A stretch of 64,000 nt of DNA from Prorocentrum cordatum (GCA_963575745.1 CAUYUJ010012714.1:281758-345757), one strand, 5' to 3'. Counted from the first letter of the stretch, positions 46,700-57,582 are shown. The notes: generated by a model from the sequence alone, not told the origin. Program-made: numbers and translations.

Positions 46700-48950
46700 C
46701 GAGAAAACGTAAATGTACACGATAATGGAGAGATCGTGACTGGTAGTGGTGTTGGTGATGGTCCTGACCATGACGGCGTTCCTGTGATCAGTATGGGACG
46801 TGTGAGTGGTAGTGGTGAGCTGGTTGTTGTGGTCATGGTGATGAGGGTGATGGGGATGCGAACGGGACGAGGAACGAGTACGCAGTGGAGGGGTGTCCTG
46901 CGCGGGGTGTCCCAGCACAGCAAGAACACCACGCTGGATGCGGGGGGATACGGCGCAACAGAAGGTACCGAACCATACATGGGTGCAAACAACAATGCCA
47001 ACGTGGCTTTCGGACACACTGTCTGCACCGTGTCGCCAACCGTACAGATGGCTTCAGTCCAACAAGCCGTTCGGGCTGAGGTGGTTTAGGACGTTTCCTC
47101 TTCCATCGCCCCTGTTCATCCACCCCTCCCCTATCTCCCCTCACCCTGGGTATGCAGGTGGGGCGGATGGTGCGCCAGCAACTAGAGAGTCCAAGCAGGC
47201 CTCGGCGAGAGAACGCAACACATGTAAGGTCCTAAGTCGTGTGGGCCAGCTCTGGCGTTCTGGGCAGGGCTAATCGGCACCGCCGCCGCCACAGTTTTCT
47301 CTCTCGCTTACCTCTAACATGTCCCCAGGGCGTAAAGGCAAGACCTCGAGAGAGCCCCAGCCCCAAGCCGGCCCGAAGCGGCCCCCAATAGGCCCTAAGA
47401 GCCCCCCGAGTCCCCCTAACAGGCCCATGAAACGCTGGAAGAGGCCCCCAAGACACCCCGAGAGTCCCTCAAGAGCCGCCAAGAGGCCCACAAGACGACC
47501 TCAAAAATCTTCAAGAGGCTCCTGAGAGATACCCCGAGAGACCCAATGAAGCATCCAAGCTGCCTCTGGCCCACTTAGGCCCCAAACACCTCCTCGTGAT
47601 GCCACGCTCCCCTGCTCATGGCAACTTCGCTGGGAATCGTGTCTGGATGGACTGGTCGGGATATACGAAGCGTTGAAGATAATCGACTTAACCCACACGC
47701 ATGCAATGATGCAAGCGTGGCTTCCACACGACAAGCCTGACATATGTCGCCAGAGGGATACGAAACAAGCGAACAGTCTCAGCAAACTCAAATTCAAGCA
47801 TCGATGCGCAGAGCCAGAAAAACAGCGTGATAGAACGCAGTGAGACGAAGCCATACCACCGACAACTGCCAGCGTGGCTTCCACCCATGATGCGGGCCCC
47901 CTGCCGCTAGCAATGGGCGGCCTTAAGAAGGGCGAAAGCAGGCGCCAGATAGTTGGGTCAAGACGGCTCTGATAGTGCTTGGAGCGACTCCCGCGCGATG
48001 CTTGCAATCCCATGCTCACATGCGATCGGAGGGTCCAAGAAAACTGCAAGCTGGGCACCAACAGGCATGCAGAGCCCCGGCGAAAGACAACCCCCGAGAA
48101 AGGAACACGGCTATAGCATACATGCTGCCCCTGGGCCGCCAGTCACATTGCCAGACACGTATAATCTTTATTTCAAGCTCGAGTAGCTATGCGGACAGCC
48201 AAAGCGAAACAGTGACAACGCAAACCACAACGGCAACGCAAAACGAACGGAACGTCTGATCACCTTCGTTGGCGTTCTGTGCTCCACCTCCCCCCTCAAC
48301 CCTTTGTCCCGACGACCTAAGCTGCAAGCTCGAAACAGGATGCGAATCAATAGCAAGGCAACACAAATGCGCTGACACAAAAACTGCAATGCAACAAACT
48401 GCAACACAAGCTGTTGCAACACAGACACATCGGACACGTAAACAGAACAGCAATGCGAAATCAACTGTATTTCTGATCACCGTTGTTGACGCTCTGGGCT
48501 CAACATCCCCTCTGATGCGCGTCATGTGTAACAGACTCGGTGTAACAACCGTTCGTGTTGCAGCTAAGCGTGCGCTCGGGGGATGGGAGACTTGCCGCTC
48601 TGCCGTGCGCTACACGGCTAAGAATGTTGCTTGCAATGCTCTGTCTTCGGTAAATGATATTGGCACTAATTGGCCTTCAACGCTTGTGCTCCCGCTGTAG
48701 CGCTGGCCGCCTTTGAGCATCGGTGCGTTGCTGGCATCTCACCGACTGGTGGTCTGGATCAAAGATGTTCCTCGTCGTTGCCAGTCCCCTCGTTTTCCCT
48801 CCTCCGCCTTCTGCTGGTCCCCCTCCACATCTCCCTCTTGCTCCTCCTCCTGCTCCCTGATGCTCCTCCTCGTCGTCCTCCTCCTCCTCCTCCTCCTCCT
48901 CCTCCTGCTCCCATCCGATGGCGCAACAAATCATGGTTCTAATCCTGCAG
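46700..48950. other. No gene recognised; several minor repeats
   Basis: A plus frame at 46736-47089 has balanced composition (YGATEGTEPYMGANNNANVAF) and could be an exon, but nothing supports it. 47330-47560 is CCAAGAGGCC-type repeat. CAGCGTGGCTTCCAC occurs at about 47705 and 47870. 48355-48430 has CTGCAACACA units. 48840-48908 is a CCT microsatellite. Confidence 0.4.
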
Positions 48951-49188
48951 CTGTCATTTGGGCATCACTGTCCTCAACGACAACACCACAACCCGGCCAA
49001 CGAATAACATCGGATTCGACGCAGTGGAAGGAATTGGTGGGACTTCATACCCCTCCCCTCATCCATCCGCAGCTCTCAATCTTCCGTCACTCTCAGTACT
49101 CGTTCTTGTATACTCCTGGGGTGAGGGGCGATGGAGGGAGGAGGAACGAAGGAACACGTTGAGGAGGAGGAAGAGAAAGAGAAAGGAG

Positions 49189-49203
49189 GACGAGGAGGAG
49201 GAC
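49189..49203 (+). repeat. Target-site duplication, 3' side of retrogene
   Basis: GACGAGGAGGAGGAC is identical to 51540-51554. TTTTTAAA follows at once on the plus strand, the complement of an A-tail. Confidence 0.85.
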
Positions 49204-49474
49204 TTTTTAAACCCGCGTGCTCTCGCCCGTGAGTGGGCGCCCCTGGTCTCGGCACCCCGCGCAGGCGACGCGCCCGAGCGGGGTGGGCCAGCGGCCTCAT
49301 CACACGGCTATTTGCTGCCGCCTCACTGCTGACTCCTTGAGTCTCCCTTCGAGCGGCGGCAGACTGACAAAAATGCTGCCGCCTCGCGCTCAGAGCCCGA
49401 GGAGCAGCCTGATGGACGGCTGCTGCCGCTCCTCGGCTCTGCGCTGGTCCTGGGACCGCGCTGGGCTGTGGCCT

Positions 49475-49890
49475 AACCCCTCGCCACGCTGGGGTCCTCT
49501 GCGGCCTACCCCCTCGCCGCGCAGGGGTCCTGAGTGGCCTAGCCCCTCGCCGCGCTGGGGCACGCTGCGGTGTGGCCCCTCACCGCGCTGGGGCCCTCCG
49601 GGGCCTGACCCCTCGCCACGCGGGGGCCCGCTGCGGTCTAACCCCTCACCGCGCTGGGGTCTGCCGTGGCCTAACCCCATCGCCACGCTGGGGGTCGGTG
49701 CGGTCTAACCCCTCACCGCGCTGGGGGCCCTTGTGGCCTAACCCCTCGCCACGCTGGGGGCTCCTGCGGTCTAACCCCTCACCGCGCTGGGGTGCTCCGT
49801 GGCCTAACCCCTCGCCGCGCAGGGGCCTGCTGCGGTGTAACCCCTCACCGCGCTGGGGTCCTCCATGGCCTAACCCCTCGCCGCGCTGGG
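49475..49890. repeat. 33-bp minisatellite with 66-bp higher-order unit
   Basis: The CCCCTC landmark recurs at 49481, 49514, 49547, 49580, 49613, 49646, 49680, 49713, 49746, 49779, 49812, 49845 and 49878 (position of its T): intervals are 33 with one 34. From 49646 on, CACCGCGCTGGGG units alternate strictly with CGCCRCGCTGGGG or CGCCGCGCAGGGG units, giving a 66-bp period. It begins right at the stop of the retrogene ORF. Confidence 0.9.
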
Positions 49891-49891
49891 G

Positions 49892-51442
49892 TCATCTGCG
49901 GCCCGGCTCCTCCTCGCTGGCTGCCAGGCAGAGCTCGGAGTACATGTGGCAAGGCGGCGATCCCTTGGTGCACTGCAGGAGCCACACCATCTCGCCGCCG
50001 ACGACGTAGCTATCGTCGAACTCATACTCTTCGCCTTCTGGGCCCAAGCCATGCGCGCTGCCGTCCTCGTCGACGGAGATCTCGGCCAAGCACACGAATC
50101 CGTCGTGGAAGTGGCAGTCAGGGGCCGACCTCCCAGGAGCGGAAGACACGCGCCAGGCTCGATTCTCAATCGCGGCGAGGGCGACTAGGCCGCGGGCCAG
50201 CACGAGGATGAGAACTGCCACACATGTGAGTCTGGACGTCCCTGCGTCCGCTACTTGCTGCGGCTCCTGCATCAGCTCGGGGTTCTGCTGCTTCTTCGCA
50301 CGCTTCTGCGTGCGCCGGCTGGGGGTTGTTTGTGCGGCCCCCCACCGCGCCTGGTACTCCTGCACGTCACTGGTGCTCTGCTTCGTCGCGTAGGTGCACA
50401 GGTGACTGCCCTTGTTCCCCACGGTGCTCTGCTGGTTGCCGACGGCCCCCTGCATGTTCTTGCCCGCGGAGCCGTCCTTGCCACCCTTGGTGCTCACCTC
50501 CTCCGCGTTGGCGCCCAGCGTCCCGCCCTGGTCGTCGAACTCGCTGCCGACGCCCTCCATCGCGGTGCCGTTGCGCTCCTCCGTCTTCACTATGTTCAGG
50601 TGCCTGCCCTGGTTCTGCTCGGTTCTCTTCTGGTCCCCGTACGCCCCCTTAGCGTCGCCGTTGCTCTGCCCGTGATCTGCGGTGTTCTGCTGGTCCTCCC
50701 CGACGCCGACCTCGAGCTCCTCCGTCTGCACGCCGCTGCCCGAGGCCAGGTGCGGGAAGGCGGGGACCTCCGCGAACGGGGCGCGCCCCTCAGCCCTGCG
50801 AGCTGGGGTGAGGGTTCCCGCCGCCGCACCACGGCGCTCCTGCAGCTCCGCCAGGGCCTGCTCGAGCTGCGAGATCTTCTGGCTCTGCTCGTGCGACCTG
50901 TGGGAGAGCTGCGCTGCCTCGTCCTCCGTCATCTGGACCTTCAGCTCCAGCGCGCGCTGCTCCTCAGACGTGTCCGCCAGGAGCTTATGGTAGCGCTGGT
51001 CCGCCGCCTGTAGCTCGAGGACATTCTCGGCTAGGAGCGCCGTCGTGTTTGCTTTCTCTTCAAGCTTGCCTTGACCCGCCTCGTCCTGCTCCGACCCGAT
51101 GGTGCCAGGGTGGGCGTCCAGGGCCTCCATTACCTCCTGTAACAAGTCCCTGTCGGGATGGGCTGCCCAGCGCCTGCCGCCTCGCATCGCCACCCACCGC
51201 CGCGCCAGCTCTGGCTGAGCCTTGGCCAGGGCTCGGCGCACTTCCTCGGAAGTGGCCTTGCGCCCTAGGCCCAGCTTCACTCCAGCGCCCCTGAGGCCCT
51301 GCTCGAACCCGTCGAGGACGCTGGCATCGGGGCTGTCGGAGGCCAGCAGCTGGATCAGCCGCGCGGCCTCTTCAACTGTTCTGCAGTGCGCCACGCAGTG
51401 GCCATGCCGCACCGCGACGCCACGAGCGCTGGAGCGACCCAT
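49892..51442 (-). CDS. Retrogene ORF: coiled-coil protein with one membrane anchor near the C-terminus
   Basis: ATG 51442 (MGRSSARGVAVRHGHC) is the first ATG after the SL relic, so the longer open frame to 51682, which crosses the TSD, is rejected. The N-terminal 110 residues are a globular basic region (TVEEAARLIQLLASD, ATSEEVRRALAKAQPELARRW, RWAAHPDRDLLQEVMEAL). A coiled coil follows (NTTALLAENVLELQAADQRYH to ISQLEQALAELQERR), then a low-complexity Asn/Gly/Gln region. A membrane segment (LTCVAVLILVLARGLVALAAI) precedes an acidic tail with six cysteines (CHFHDGFVCLAE, WLLQCTKGSPPCHMYSELC). The family is unknown. The ORF is intact at 516 residues, so it may be expressed. There is no promoter evidence. 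Confidence 0.6.
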   Translation of the reverse strand: MGRSSARGVAVRHGHCVAHCRTVEEAARLIQLLASDSPDASVLDGFEQGLRGAGVKLGLGRKATSEEVRRALAKAQPELARRWVAMRGGRRWAAHPDRDLLQEVMEALDAHPGTIGSEQDEAGQGKLEEKANTTALLAENVLELQAADQRYHKLLADTSEEQRALELKVQMTEDEAAQLSHRSHEQSQKISQLEQALAELQERRGAAAGTLTPARRAEGRAPFAEVPAFPHLASGSGVQTEELEVGVGEDQQNTADHGQSNGDAKGAYGDQKRTEQNQGRHLNIVKTEERNGTAMEGVGSEFDDQGGTLGANAEEVSTKGGKDGSAGKNMQGAVGNQQSTVGNKGSHLCTYATKQSTSDVQEYQARWGAAQTTPSRRTQKRAKKQQNPELMQEPQQVADAGTSRLTCVAVLILVLARGLVALAAIENRAWRVSSAPGRSAPDCHFHDGFVCLAEISVDEDGSAHGLGPEGEEYEFDDSYVVGGEMVWLLQCTKGSPPCHMYSELCLAASEEEPGRR

Positions 51443-51517
51443 GGCGGAGTCCCGAGGGCGCGGGCGCCTCGGAGTGCCGTACAGAGTGAGAGAACTGGGG
51501 AAGCTGACCCCGCCCAC

Positions 51518-51538
51518 TCGAGCCCAAATGGCTACGGG
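51518..51538 (-). other. Spliced-leader relic at retrogene 5' end
   Basis: Nineteen of 21 bases match DinoSL; the two changes are in the 3' half. It adjoins the 15-bp duplication. Confidence 0.85.
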
Positions 51539-51539
51539 G

Positions 51540-51554
51540 ACGAGGAGGAGGACG
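51540..51554 (+). repeat. Target-site duplication, 5' side of retrogene
   Basis: GACGAGGAGGAGGAC, identical to 49189-49203, within a GGA-rich tract that runs to about 51575. Confidence 0.85.
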
Positions 51555-51699
51555 AGGAGGAGGAGGAGGAAGGGGACGATGACCCCCCTCTTCGTCCTCA
51601 TAGTCGGTCGTCGACTTGATATGGAGCGCGTTTGGAACAAGACTTCGAGGCTAATGCGGCCCTGGCGTCGAGTCCCCCCCACAAGAACCTGACCCTGGA

Positions 51700-54010
51700 G
51701 GCGGCGGAACCGGCACGCACAGACTTGGCACGCGCGGGAGACTCACGCATGGAGCTCGCGCGCGCACGGAGCTCGCACGCGGCTGAGCTCGCACGCGGCG
51801 GAGATCGCACGCGGCGGAGCTCGTGCGCCGCGGAAATCTCAACGGCAGAGCTGCAAATTCGTGTGCAAGTTCCGTGCGCACGCCCTCTGTGCGGGCGGGG
51901 ACGTTTTGTCACGGTGAGGGATCCTCCAGGAAGCATCACGTACATCCTGTGGAATCGTGCGTCCACGCGATGTCCTACGATCTCGTCAGCTCCTGCCAGG
52001 GAGTAACTGCGCGCCGAAACTTGCACGAACGCGCGATGGACTGAGCCTGGCGGCGCGGCGGGTATGATACGAGAACGGCGCGTATGCACCGTGCTATGAT
52101 TGAGCTCCGTTCAGGCCCCGCCCCTAAGGCGGAGCGGTGCACAGATTCTCGGCGCTGGGATCCAGCACAAACCATGCACCGTACCTTTCGTGGGTCGCGG
52201 ATCGAACGACGCCTCGGGAGACGCCAACGCGGCACATTGCACACCAGTCGTCCGCTGGTATGGCGATCGATGGAGGAGGGGGGTGGAGCGACGGAGGAGA
52301 GGACGGCGGCGGCGACCTCCTTGGCGAGGTAGCGGCAGTCGCCCTCGCAGATGTCGTCGCAGCCGCTGCCTCTCGCGGCGCGCGCCGCGCGGCGGGCGAG
52401 CGCCCCCTCTCCCACTCATCGCCGCCGTCGTCGGCGTCGCCATCGCCGTCCGAGTCCTCCTCGACTCGTCGTCCGTGCTATCTTACTGCTACGTCGTAGT
52501 CGCCACCGTCGTCGTTGCCCTCCTCTTCCTCGTCCTGATTATGATCGCAATCGTCGTCACCGCCATCAGCGCTGTCGTTCTCCTCGTCCGCAACGTCCGG
52601 CCGCCGAAAATCAAATGGGGCCAGGTCGCGCATCAACTGGTTTCAACAATACCATGTCCACACACACGCACACACACGCACGACACAACACCCGACCATA
52701 TGTCAGATTCGACCGCATGCGCCTAGACGACACCATAGAACGCCTGTCAAGGTGATTGAGCGTGAGACACCGTGACATGCGAGCGGTATTCGCTGGTGTG
52801 GACGTGCAAAGCGTTAGTGATAGCATGTGATGCAGGTGAGGGGCGACTGCGCAAGAGGAGGAGTGGGGGAGGGAGGACGAGGAGGAGCACCATGATAAAC
52901 CGAACATGCATCGACGATGCTGCAAGACACCCCCCCGTCCCAAGACTCCTCCCCACAGTGTCCTCCAGGCCTCCCTCGTCACCACAAGAAGCGCCCTCCC
53001 TGGCAGACGAGCACCCTGCGAGTCTGCCACTCGGGCGAGAGCCCCGCTCTTGCAGTGAACTGCCTTGCATCCCTCCAGCGGGCCATGAGGAACGCGACAC
53101 TGTTGGACCAATAATATAATCTCAACGAGGTGTCCAGCGAGAGCCAGGTTTGCAAGAGGAGTCGCCGCCCCCCGAGCTATCATTCCTCGACGACCCTGGA
53201 GCACGAGGCCGGCCTCCAGATGCAAAGCACGGCGACAAACAGCCTGCTCGATTTTTTCGAGCCGCCAGAAGCCTGAACCCCCGAGGGAGGGTGGCTGCCT
53301 GTCCAAATTTCAGGTCGGGCATGTCCCCCTACGGGCGGATTTTGGACGAACAGTCAGCAATTTTCCAGAACATACTCAAAAGTAGCCAAACAACTTATAT
53401 ATAATAACATCGTCCCCAGACTAGGTTGTGACTATTTTTGGGTACTCCTCCTGTGGAGGGACACGTCCGACTTAATCCTAACTCGGGTCTCTGGCGGCCT
53501 TTCGGGACGAGTCGGACACCCCCGGAACGATCCTGGCGAGGCGCAGCTGCTGGAGAGAGCACACCGAGGATGGAGAAACCCACAGGAACGCCCAAACACG
53601 CCCGAAAACCTCGAACCCCGAAACGCCCGCGATTGGATTTTCTGTCACAGCGCAACATTTCAGAGAGGGCGGGAAAGGGAAGGTCAGGGAACACGCAAAG
53701 CACCACATCCAGCCGACTGCCAATCGCACGCAGCCACGCACAGCCAGCCAGGCCCGAGGCAGAAACGCCCGCGATAGCATCAACACCAAGGAATCGGGTC
53801 CACCGGAAAACGGATCCTGGGCCCCGGGGGCCTTTCCCAGGACCAGTGCTTAATCTGGAGGCTCTTGCTGACGGCCCCGGGGCCCCTGAAGCCCGTTTTC
53901 GGCGAAACGCCTCAGGATTCGCTTCCCTCAGGACCCGCTGCTGGCGGAAACCTTAGGACCCGCTGCCCTCGAGACCCGCTGCCGGCGGAAAACCTGACGA
54001 CCGGCTTCCT
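51700..54010. other. No gene recognised
   Basis: 51740-51830 has GAGCTCGCACGCGGCG units of about 18 bp. 52340-52600 is rich in CGTCGTCGCC. 52656-52690 has ACACACACGC. A minus frame at 52611-53306 has some balanced stretches (GHLVEIILLVQQCRVPHG) but no known motif. 53900-54000 repeats GACCCGCTGCYGGCGGAAA. Confidence 0.4.
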
Positions 54011-54029
54011 CCACGGCGAATTAGCACCA

Positions 54030-54149
54030 GCAGGCCGGCGGCGGCGCCAGGCGATGCGCGCGGCGCGAGGCGCGTGTCGGGCCTATGGCGGCCGCCGCGA
54101 GGCCGAGGTCCGCGATCTTGTAGCAGCCCTCCTCGGGGCGCTCGGCATT
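54030..54149 (-). CDS. Protein kinase exon with DLG motif
   Basis: From a probable acceptor (CTATGGATAG) at 54150 the minus strand reads AERPEEGCYKIADLGLAAAA. YKIADLGLA is kinase subdomain VII, where the aspartate binds magnesium; DLG in place of DFG is usual in Wee1-like and some other kinases. The downstream end is uncertain, since no clear GT donor lies before the stop; dinoflagellate introns may use GC or GA donors. In the minus direction this exon precedes 44617-44790, which carries subdomain IX, so the two may belong to one gene with a ~9-kb intron. The HxDxKxxN exon was not found. Confidence 0.4.
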
Positions 54150-54231
54150 CTATCCATAGTTCTGCTCACGCCCCGACCCCCGCGGGGGACCAGAGCAAGG
54201 ATCTCGATAGACTTCTGCCCCCCCCCCTGCA

Positions 54232-54486
54232 GGTAACGTCACAACTCTTGCTGACCTCCGAGTTGGCTCTGGCTATTCCTAGACATTCCCAGACGGCGCC
54301 GGCGCGAAACGTGACGTTACCAGCCCCCCGCCCCCCGTCCCCCTCCCTGGTAACGTCCGTTATCTCGGGGGGGCGCAAACATGGATTCGCGATCCATGGA
54401 TTTGGTGGCGCGTGGTCGCCAAATCCATGGATCGGGGGAGGTACCCTCCCGTCGCTAATCCACGCCCCCTTGATCCATGTTTGCGA
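54232..54486. repeat. Cluster of nested palindromes
   Basis: GGTAACGTCAC (54232-54242) is inverted at 54311-54321. GCAAACATGGAT (54375-54386) is inverted at 54475-54486. Inside, CGATCCATGGATTTGG (54390-54405) is inverted at 54419-54434, and GGGAGG-TAC-CCTCCC lies at about 54436-54450. Together they could form a branched structure. Confidence 0.75.
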
Positions 54487-55002
54487 TCGCCTGATTGTCG
54501 CCGGGGGGTCAAAACGCTCTCCAGGGGTGTGGATCGAGCGTCAATTGCCGCTCCTCGTGCTCCCTGGAGCTCACGAGGATGTTGTCCTGCCGGGGCGATT
54601 GGTTAGGCGCTCCCTTGCGGCGCGCGGTCCAGCCGTCCGCCGTGTCGCCGCTCCCCCTCCTTCTCCTCCGTGCTTCGCGCTTCCTCCCTCCTCCTCTCTC
54701 CTCGCTCCTCGCTCCTCCAGCCTCCTCCTTGTTCCTTCTCTGCCTCCTCCTCCTCCATCTCCTGCGAGGAAGCTCGCAGCGTTTCTGACGAAACGAAAGA
54801 ACGACTTGGCGCTGTGGCCTGCAAGCTACGCCGGGGTTCGCGCGGTAGAAGGCAGGGAAGGCAGAATGAAACAGCTGGACAAGAATAGCATACCCGCTTT
54901 TTTTTGCAGCAGCAGAGGCAAGCGAACGACTCCCACGAGCCAAATAAACCGGCAAGCCCGAAAAATGAACGCATGGGCCCGTACCGAACAAAATCGCCCC
55001 AA

Positions 55003-55052
55003 AACGTGTATTCCATGCTCCAGCATATCCGCTGGAGCATGGAATACGCGTT
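55003..55052. repeat. 22-bp stem hairpin with 6-nt loop
   Basis: GTATTCCATGCTCCAGC (55008-55024) is perfectly inverted at 55031-55047 around ATATCC; the stem extends by five more bases on each side with one G-T pair. There is no T-run after it, so it is not a simple terminator. Confidence 0.85.
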
Positions 55053-55435
55053 CTTGTCCGAGCCCACCTCTGCACATTCCGGGCCATCTATTGGGGGGGT
55101 CCGGCCCTCTCCGGGGCCGCGTTCGGGCCCCCGGGGCATCCAACAAATGGATCCAGGACGAGCAAATTACTCGTGGGGAGGCGGACACGAATTCCCATGG
55201 GTTGCCAGCGGGGGATGCGCTGTGGGGCCTAACCAGGCGGGACCACCCGCGAAATTCAACTTTGCTGTCCGACGGCGCCCGCGCGCGTGAGCGCCCAGGG
55301 AGCGCGGGCGCGGAACATTCGCCGGGGTCAGACGCCACCCTCCCAGGGGCAGGTCTAGGTCTAGTCTATAACATCAACTCCCCAGAGGGTGCACCAAACC
55401 CATCTCCGGCCCGCCCGTTACTGCTGTAACAACTG

Positions 55436-55650
55436 TATATACAAACATCCATATATATATGCACACATACATATACATCTACATTCATAGATTCAAACAG
55501 ACATGAATACAGACATACAAACATACATACATGCATGCATACACAGTTACACATACTCGCATACATACAAACACACATTCATACATACATATATACACAC
55601 AAGCACATTCACACAGACATACACATAAACATACATGCATACATGCAACT
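55436..55650 (+). repeat. (CATA)n microsatellite
   Basis: ACATACATACA with CATG and CACA variants. Confidence 0.9.
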
Positions 55651-56029
55651 CTACTAGAACGATTGCGTGCGCTCCACGCGCGCTCAAGTTCTAGCTAGGT
55701 TCGACCGGCTAACGCATGTAATACCAATGTTTGAAGTGCCTTGTGCATCTAACGACCTTCTTGGAGTCCCTGCGCAAGCCTCGGAAGCGTATAGAAGGGG
55801 AAATGCGGAAACCACAACATCATACATCTCTGTTCGGTGTTCGATGATTTTGGGCCCTCGAAGGCTTCCTGGGATCTTTCTTCGGTGGTGACGGGGGCCT
55901 GAAGTATGGTCTTTTGGGCTAAAATAAGCAGGGGATACATTTGAAAAAAGGAACTCTGAAAGTTTCATTGTTTCACATTGCCATGCCTGGGCTGTGTGAA
56001 AGAAATCTCCGGGATACAGGCCATGGTCT

Positions 56030-57095
56030 GTTGGGATGCCCATCGGGGCCTTGCTGGCGGCGTCTTGGAAGTCCTTTCGGGGCCACTTGGGGGGCTCTTG
56101 GTGCCTCCTGGGAGCTTCCCGGGAGTCTCCGCAGGCATTTGGGGGGCGCCTCGAGAATCTCTGGGAGAACATTGGGACAACCTTGGGGCAAAGCGCTCGT
56201 AAGGCTTTGGGAGGTCCCCTCTTTTGTGTCAGATTTTCTCTGTGGTTGCAGGGGCAGCCAAGAGGACACGAGCACGACCCAAGAGAGTGCCAAGACAGCG
56301 TCAGAGGGTTCAACAGCATCGAGAAATCTGTGCAATGCGACCCCGAAGTCTTGATGGGGCTTGGAATGAACTTGAACAAACAGAGAATCACTGGATTTTT
56401 GTTCCAAGTGGGGCCTCCTAACATGTAGTGTGCAGGAATCGGGGGGGGCCTTCGAGGAGTGCAGGGGCCTCTTGGGAGGCAGTCTGGAGGCCGCTGGAGG
56501 GCTGTTCTGGAGCCTCTTGGGACCACTTTTGGGCCTCTTCGGGGCTCTTGGGGGCATCTGCAAGCTCGTTGGAAAACTCTTGGGGCCTCCTGGGGGCCTC
56601 CTGGGGGCATCTTGAACGGAAAGCCGGGATTGTCGATCTGCGTTCCCCCTGTTGGGCGGCTTTTCGGGCCATCTTGGGTCTCTCTTGGGCTGCCTCGGGG
56701 CGCTCTTTGGCCGTCTTGGGGCCTTCTTGGCCCGTCTTGGAGCCGTCTTGGGAGCTCTTGGGCGGTCTTGGGGCGGTCCTGGGGGCCTTTTTCGGCCGTC
56801 TTGGAGCGTTGGGAGTCAAAACGCGAGAAAGCTAAAAACCGCACACAAACAAAAACAATGCACATCAACGAGTTTGGCCTCTTCGGGCGCTGCCGGGACT
56901 CCTCTCGGAACTCTCTTAGGGCCTCTTGAAGGCCTCCTGGGAGCCTGGGAAGCCGTCGGAAGTCTGTCTTGGGCTGCTTGGGAGCGTCTTGGGCCGTCCT
57001 TTCGCATTCTGTAGGCTCCTTGGGGGCGTCTTGGGCCGTCCTGCGGCGTTTTGGGGCCTCCCTGGGAGGCCCGGGGGCGCGGTACCTGGAGTTGC
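56030..57095. repeat. Long array of CTTGGGGGCCTC-type degenerate repeat
   Basis: Units such as CTTGGGAGCCTC and GTCTTGGGGC recur through two blocks (56030-56220, 56450-57090) around a unique core at 56230-56430. The minus-strand frame 55684-57225 is a by-product. Confidence 0.7.
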
Positions 57096-57147
57096 CCCCA
57101 GATGTCACGGAGCTGTGGGACGCTCCCGGGGGGGGGGCGTATTTGTT

Positions 57148-57151
57148 GATA

Positions 57152-57182
<31 letters not shown>

Positions 57183-57206
57183 ATGTATGTATGTATGTAT
57201 GTGTAT
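57148..57206 (+). repeat. (TCTG)n(TATG)n microsatellite
   Basis: Seven TCTG followed by five TATG. With the tract at 55436 it brackets the degenerate array. Confidence 0.9.
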
Positions 57207-57582
57207 AAATAGCGGATTTCGACAATTCTGAACCTCATAACGTTTTCATCTCTTGGGGACACATCTTTTACTTCCGCCGCCGTCCGCCAGCCTTCCGCCA
57301 ACTTCCGCCCGCGGAGACAGCCTCGTTTTACATCCGCCGACCTTCCGCCGCGGAAGAGATGTTAACTCCGTCAATCCTCGAAGGCGAGGCCCCTTTTGGA
57401 ACACCCCAGGTATGTATACACAACGCGAGACTTGTGCCAGGCAGTCAAGAGACGCGTAACTCGAAAGGCGCGCCGAATTTCGAACTGGCCCCATCCCCGG
57501 GGGATTTTGAACATGCCATAAAACAAATCAAAGAACACAGCTCCAACACTGAAACTCCATGTGGGGAAGCCGGAGGGTACCG

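Larger units (their letters stand above)
49204..51539 (-). mobile_element. Processed retrogene with spliced-leader relic, A-tail and 15-bp TSD
   Basis: On the minus strand the insert starts with CCCGTAGCC (SL relic 51518-51538, 19 of 21 bases), continues through a 5' leader, an intronless ORF (49892-51442) and a 3' region with a 33-bp minisatellite, and ends at TTTAAAAA before the direct repeat. All hallmarks of retroposition of a trans-spliced mRNA are present. It lies between two kinase exons on the same strand. Confidence 0.85.

Noticed and set aside
51443-51682. N-terminal extension of the retrogene frame with a hydrophobic stretch
   Set aside because: It lies across the TSD and translates the (GGA)n flank; the SL relic sets the transcript start downstream of it.
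55684-57225. 513-codon minus-strand open frame
   Set aside because: It translates the degenerate CTTGGGGGCCTC repeat and a TCTG/TATG microsatellite; no domain is visible.
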